This document shows, in pieces, positions 5,373 through 7,167 of a stretch of DNA of 7,167 nucleotides. Made by a program: the position numbers and the translations under genes. The DNA lies in assembly GCA_030549955.1 (NCBI GenBank), contig JAUQQI010000180.1, forward strand, positions 1-7,167. Reading direction: 5' to 3'. Below the pieces are notes generated by a model. The model was not told the DNA's origin, made no database searches, and saw only the letters and a program-made list of their open reading frames with translations. The stretch is from Chloroflexota bacterium. GTDB taxonomy: Bacteria; Chloroflexota; Dehalococcoidia; JAUQQI01. How positions within the stretch are numbered: the stretch's first letter is position 1; every line of letters begins with the position of its first letter.

Positions 5373-6032
5373 GTGATGGCCGAACTTGAAGCCCTGATCC
5401 TGGCCTGGGTCGCCCAGGTGTACCAGGCTATCGGCTGGTACGGGGTGGCTTTTTTGATGGCCATCGAAAGCGCCTGCATTCCCCTGCCCTCGGAACTTAT
5501 TATGCCCCTGGCCGGATGGATGCTCATTCAGAAGCCGGGGCTCGGGCCCGAATACTTGCTCATCGCTGGCCTGGCCGGGGCGGCCGGCAATGCCCTTGGG
5601 TCAGCTGTGGCCTACTGGGTTGGGGCTGCCGGCGGGCGCCCGTTTTTAGAAAAATATGGCCGCTGGGTCCTGATCAGCCGGCACGACCTGGAGGTCGCCG
5701 ACGGCTGGTTTGCCAGGTATGGTGCCTGGGCTGTCTTTTTCTCCCGGCTATTGCCGGTGGTCCGGACGTTCATCAGCTTCCCGGCCGGGGTCGCCCGGAT
5801 GAACTTTCCGCTCTTTATGGTCCTCACTTTTGTCGGGTCGTTTCCGTGGTCGGTGGCCCTGGCCTACGCCGGATATCTGCTCGGGGAGCACTGGGAGGCC
5901 ATCCGCAACGTGATGCGTCCCCTCGACGTCCCGATTATCATCGGGCTGCTGGTCCTCGCCTTTCTCTTCATCCGCAGGCGGCTTAAAGAATACCAGGCTG
6001 CGGGCCCGATTTCGGCCCCCGAAGAAGACTAA
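5373..6032 (+). CDS. DedA family integral membrane protein (UptA/YngC-like)
   Basis: A 219-residue inner-membrane protein, the normal DedA length. Hydrophobic segments lie at about 5-30, 40-52, 61-85, 117-140, 145-171 and 186-201, followed by the basic RRRLK and a short hydrophilic tail. Family motifs: E32-SACIPLPS-E41, GAAGNALGSAVAYWVG (69-84), and FSRLLPVVRTFISFPAG (123-139) with Arg125 and Arg131 six residues apart, as in the essential arginine pair of E. coli YqjA. Glu32 and Glu41 sit where that family's essential acidic residues lie. Some DedA proteins, such as B. subtilis UptA (YngC), recycle undecaprenyl phosphate across the membrane, and others affect phospholipid scrambling or proton-dependent stress resistance; the exact role here is inferred. 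GTG at 5373 is immediately followed by ATG at 5376, so either may be the start. No Shine-Dalgarno sequence is present. Monocistronic, ending in a strong hairpin that starts within its stop codon. Confidence 0.93.
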   Translation: MMAELEALILAWVAQVYQAIGWYGVAFLMAIESACIPLPSELIMPLAGWMLIQKPGLGPEYLLIAGLAGAAGNALGSAVAYWVGAAGGRPFLEKYGRWVLISRHDLEVADGWFARYGAWAVFFSRLLPVVRTFISFPAGVARMNFPLFMVLTFVGSFPWSVALAYAGYLLGEHWEAIRNVMRPLDVPIIIGLLVLAFLFIRRRLKEYQAAGPISAPEED

Positions 6033-6064
6033 CCCCGTCCGGGGTGGTGGCCCCGGACGGGGTT
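6031..6064. terminator. Strong bidirectional terminator hairpin between convergent genes
   Basis: A perfect 14-bp inverted repeat: AACCCCGTCCGGGG (6031-6044) pairs with CCCCGGACGGGGTT (6051-6064) around the loop TGGTGG. The left arm begins in the TAA of the DedA gene and the right arm ends 21 bp before the stop of the LivK-like gene, so it can serve both directions. The T-tract is very poor (TTGT on the plus side), so it may act partly by blocking read-through or protecting 3' ends. Confidence 0.75.
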
Positions 6065-6085
6065 GTCCCACCTTCGGCCGGCCCC

Positions 6086-7167
6086 TTACTCGTACTGGTA
6101 ATCGGAGATGAAGATAATCCGGCCGCCGGTGAACTTCATGTAGCGCATCGCCTTAAACGGTCGGTGGTCCGTTGGGCTCATGGTGACAGCGACGCCGGCG
6201 AGGTTGTCACCCCAGTTCTTAATGCTTTCGGCGGCGTCAATAAGCTTTTCCCGGGTCAGGTCCCGGCCGGCCCGGCGCAGGGTCTCCACCATCATTTCAG
6301 CCGCCATCTGTCCGTAAACGGTGAAGTTCTGCGGCTGCAGGCCGGGGGCGTATTTCTGCAGGATCTCGTGGTGCTGGCGGATGCGCGGGTTGGTGGTGTC
6401 GTCAAAGAGCGGCAGCCAGCCCAGGGTTATGACGCCCTCCATGGCCGACGGCCCCGCCGTATTGAACATTTCGGGGTCGTTGGAGACGGCGCTCATCAGG
6501 AACGTTGCCCGGTAGCCGAGCTGTTCGGCCTGCTTCAGGAAGAGGGCGCACGGCCGCGGCACGCAGAACAGGAGGACCGCTTCCGCCCCGGCATCCCGGA
6601 GCTTGATGATCTGGGAGGAAAAGTCGGTGGCGTTTACCTCATAGCTTTCCCGGGCGACCACCGGGTAGTTCGCCTTCTTCAGGGTCTCTTCGAACCACCT
6701 GGCCCCATCCTTGCCGAAGTCGTCGTTCTGGTAGAAGATTCCGGCTTTTTTGCCGGGCAGATTCTGAATCGCATACCTGGCCAGGAGGGTCCCCTCGACC
6801 CGGTAGTCAGGCTGGAAAGCAAAGACATAGCGGCGGACCGGCTCCGTCCACTTCGTCGCCCCCGAAGCGATGTACATGTCCGGGATCTTGTTCTCGTTTA
6901 GCCACTCAAAGACCTGGCTGTGGGTCGGGGTGCCCAGGCCGTTAAAGATGGCGAAGACCTTGTCCTGCTCGACCAGCTTTTTGACGACCTCGACGGTTCG
7001 GGGCGGCTGGTAGCCGTCATCTTCAATCTTGTAGACGATTTTTCGGCCGTTAACCCCACCCTGGTCGTTGATGTATTTAAAATACGCTTCAGAGGCCCGG
7101 GCGATAACTGAGTAGCTGGCAGCCGGGCCGCTCATCGGCCGGTGGGTACCCAGTAAGACCGTGTCGT
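6086..7167 (-). CDS. LivK-type ABC transporter substrate-binding protein, N-terminus beyond window
   Basis: An extracytoplasmic solute-binding protein of the periplasmic-binding type I fold (Peripla_BP_6) that would deliver a ligand to a LivHMGF-like ABC importer. The ATG at 7135 is internal: the frame stays open to the window edge and reads TVLLGTHRPMSGPAASYS, the family's usual first strand and ligand loop. The start and signal peptide are therefore missing; about 359 residues are visible. Landmarks are AYFKYINDQGGVNGRKI, EDDGYQPPRTVEVVKKL, FAIFNGLGTPTHSQV, KKAGIFYQNDDFGKDG (the hinge-side strand), INWG-like IKNWGDNLAG near the C-terminus and the end SDYQYE. Such proteins in metabolically diverse bacteria bind amino acids, aromatic or other small acids and amides; the ligand cannot be read from sequence. 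No permease or ATPase gene lies downstream, because the terminator follows, so any partners are upstream of this gene, outside the window. Confidence 0.93.
   Translation of the reverse strand, partial: DTVLLGTHRPMSGPAASYSVIARASEAYFKYINDQGGVNGRKIVYKIEDDGYQPPRTVEVVKKLVEQDKVFAIFNGLGTPTHSQVFEWLNENKIPDMYIASGATKWTEPVRRYVFAFQPDYRVEGTLLARYAIQNLPGKKAGIFYQNDDFGKDGARWFEETLKKANYPVVARESYEVNATDFSSQIIKLRDAGAEAVLLFCVPRPCALFLKQAEQLGYRATFLMSAVSNDPEMFNTAGPSAMEGVITLGWLPLFDDTTNPRIRQHHEILQKYAPGLQPQNFTVYGQMAAEMMVETLRRAGRDLTREKLIDAAESIKNWGDNLAGVAVTMSPTDHRPFKAMRYMKFTGGRIIFISDYQYE

Noticed and set aside
6044..6901. 285-codon open frame on the plus strand opposite the LivK-like gene
   Set aside because: It begins in the terminator hairpin and mirrors the codons of a clear binding-protein gene; its residues resemble no family I know.
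6086..7135. LivK-like protein starting at ATG 7135 without a signal peptide
   Set aside because: The frame remains open upstream with typical first-strand sequence; the methionine lies in the usual (P/M)-SGPAA loop.
1..7167. CRISPR array, tRNA or rRNA gene, insertion sequence
   Set aside because: No spaced identical repeats, no cloverleaf or rRNA-like stretch, no transposase motif and no terminal repeats with target duplication were seen on either strand.

Overview
This window comes from a high-GC bacterium. The coding strands are rich in GCC, GGC and CGG codons, and the palindrome GGCCGGCC recurs ten times. The first Mo-hydroxylase gene has a strong purine-rich ribosome binding site. No gene is diagnostic of a phylum, so the organism cannot be named from this sequence. 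The mix of exopolysaccharide-type sugar transferase, CoxL-type molybdenum hydroxylase, CaiB/BaiF-family acyl-CoA enzyme and LivK-type binding protein suggests a metabolically versatile free-living heterotroph. Nothing points to a phage, transposon, CRISPR array or stable RNA gene.

Layout, left to right: (1) 1-500, plus strand, C-terminal part of a polyprenyl-phosphate sugar-1-phosphate transferase, cut by the window edge. (2) 507-4069, minus strand, a two-gene operon. A form-II CoxL-like molybdopterin-binding subunit is transcribed first, followed 5 bp later by a CaiB/BaiF-family protein that carries the residue set of alpha-methylacyl-CoA racemase. (3) 4070-4214, a divergent control region with tandem 8-bp repeats. 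(4) 4215-4667, plus strand, a small stand-alone PAS sensor protein. (5) 4664-5263, minus strand, a GNAT acetyltransferase whose stop codon interlocks with that of the PAS gene. (6) 5264-5372, a second divergent control region with overlapping inverted repeats and an extended -10 promoter placed almost on the start codon of the next gene. (7) 5373-6032, plus strand, a DedA-family membrane protein. (8) 6031-6064, a strong shared terminator hairpin. (9) 6086-7167, minus strand, a LivK-type solute-binding protein that runs off the right edge.

Transcription direction alternates at nearly every gene, so only the Mo-hydroxylase/CaiB pair is clearly an operon. The most distinctive feature is that pair. 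A large subunit without its usual FAD and [2Fe-2S] partner genes next to it is coupled to an acyl-CoA enzyme and divergent from a PAS protein whose sensor pocket resembles that of FixL. A plausible but unproven reading is oxidation or hydroxylation of an organic acid, aldehyde or CoA thioester followed by handling of its CoA ester, with the PAS protein possibly sensing redox state, gas or ligand. The sugar transferase and the DedA protein may both touch the undecaprenyl-phosphate pool, but they are not linked genetically here.
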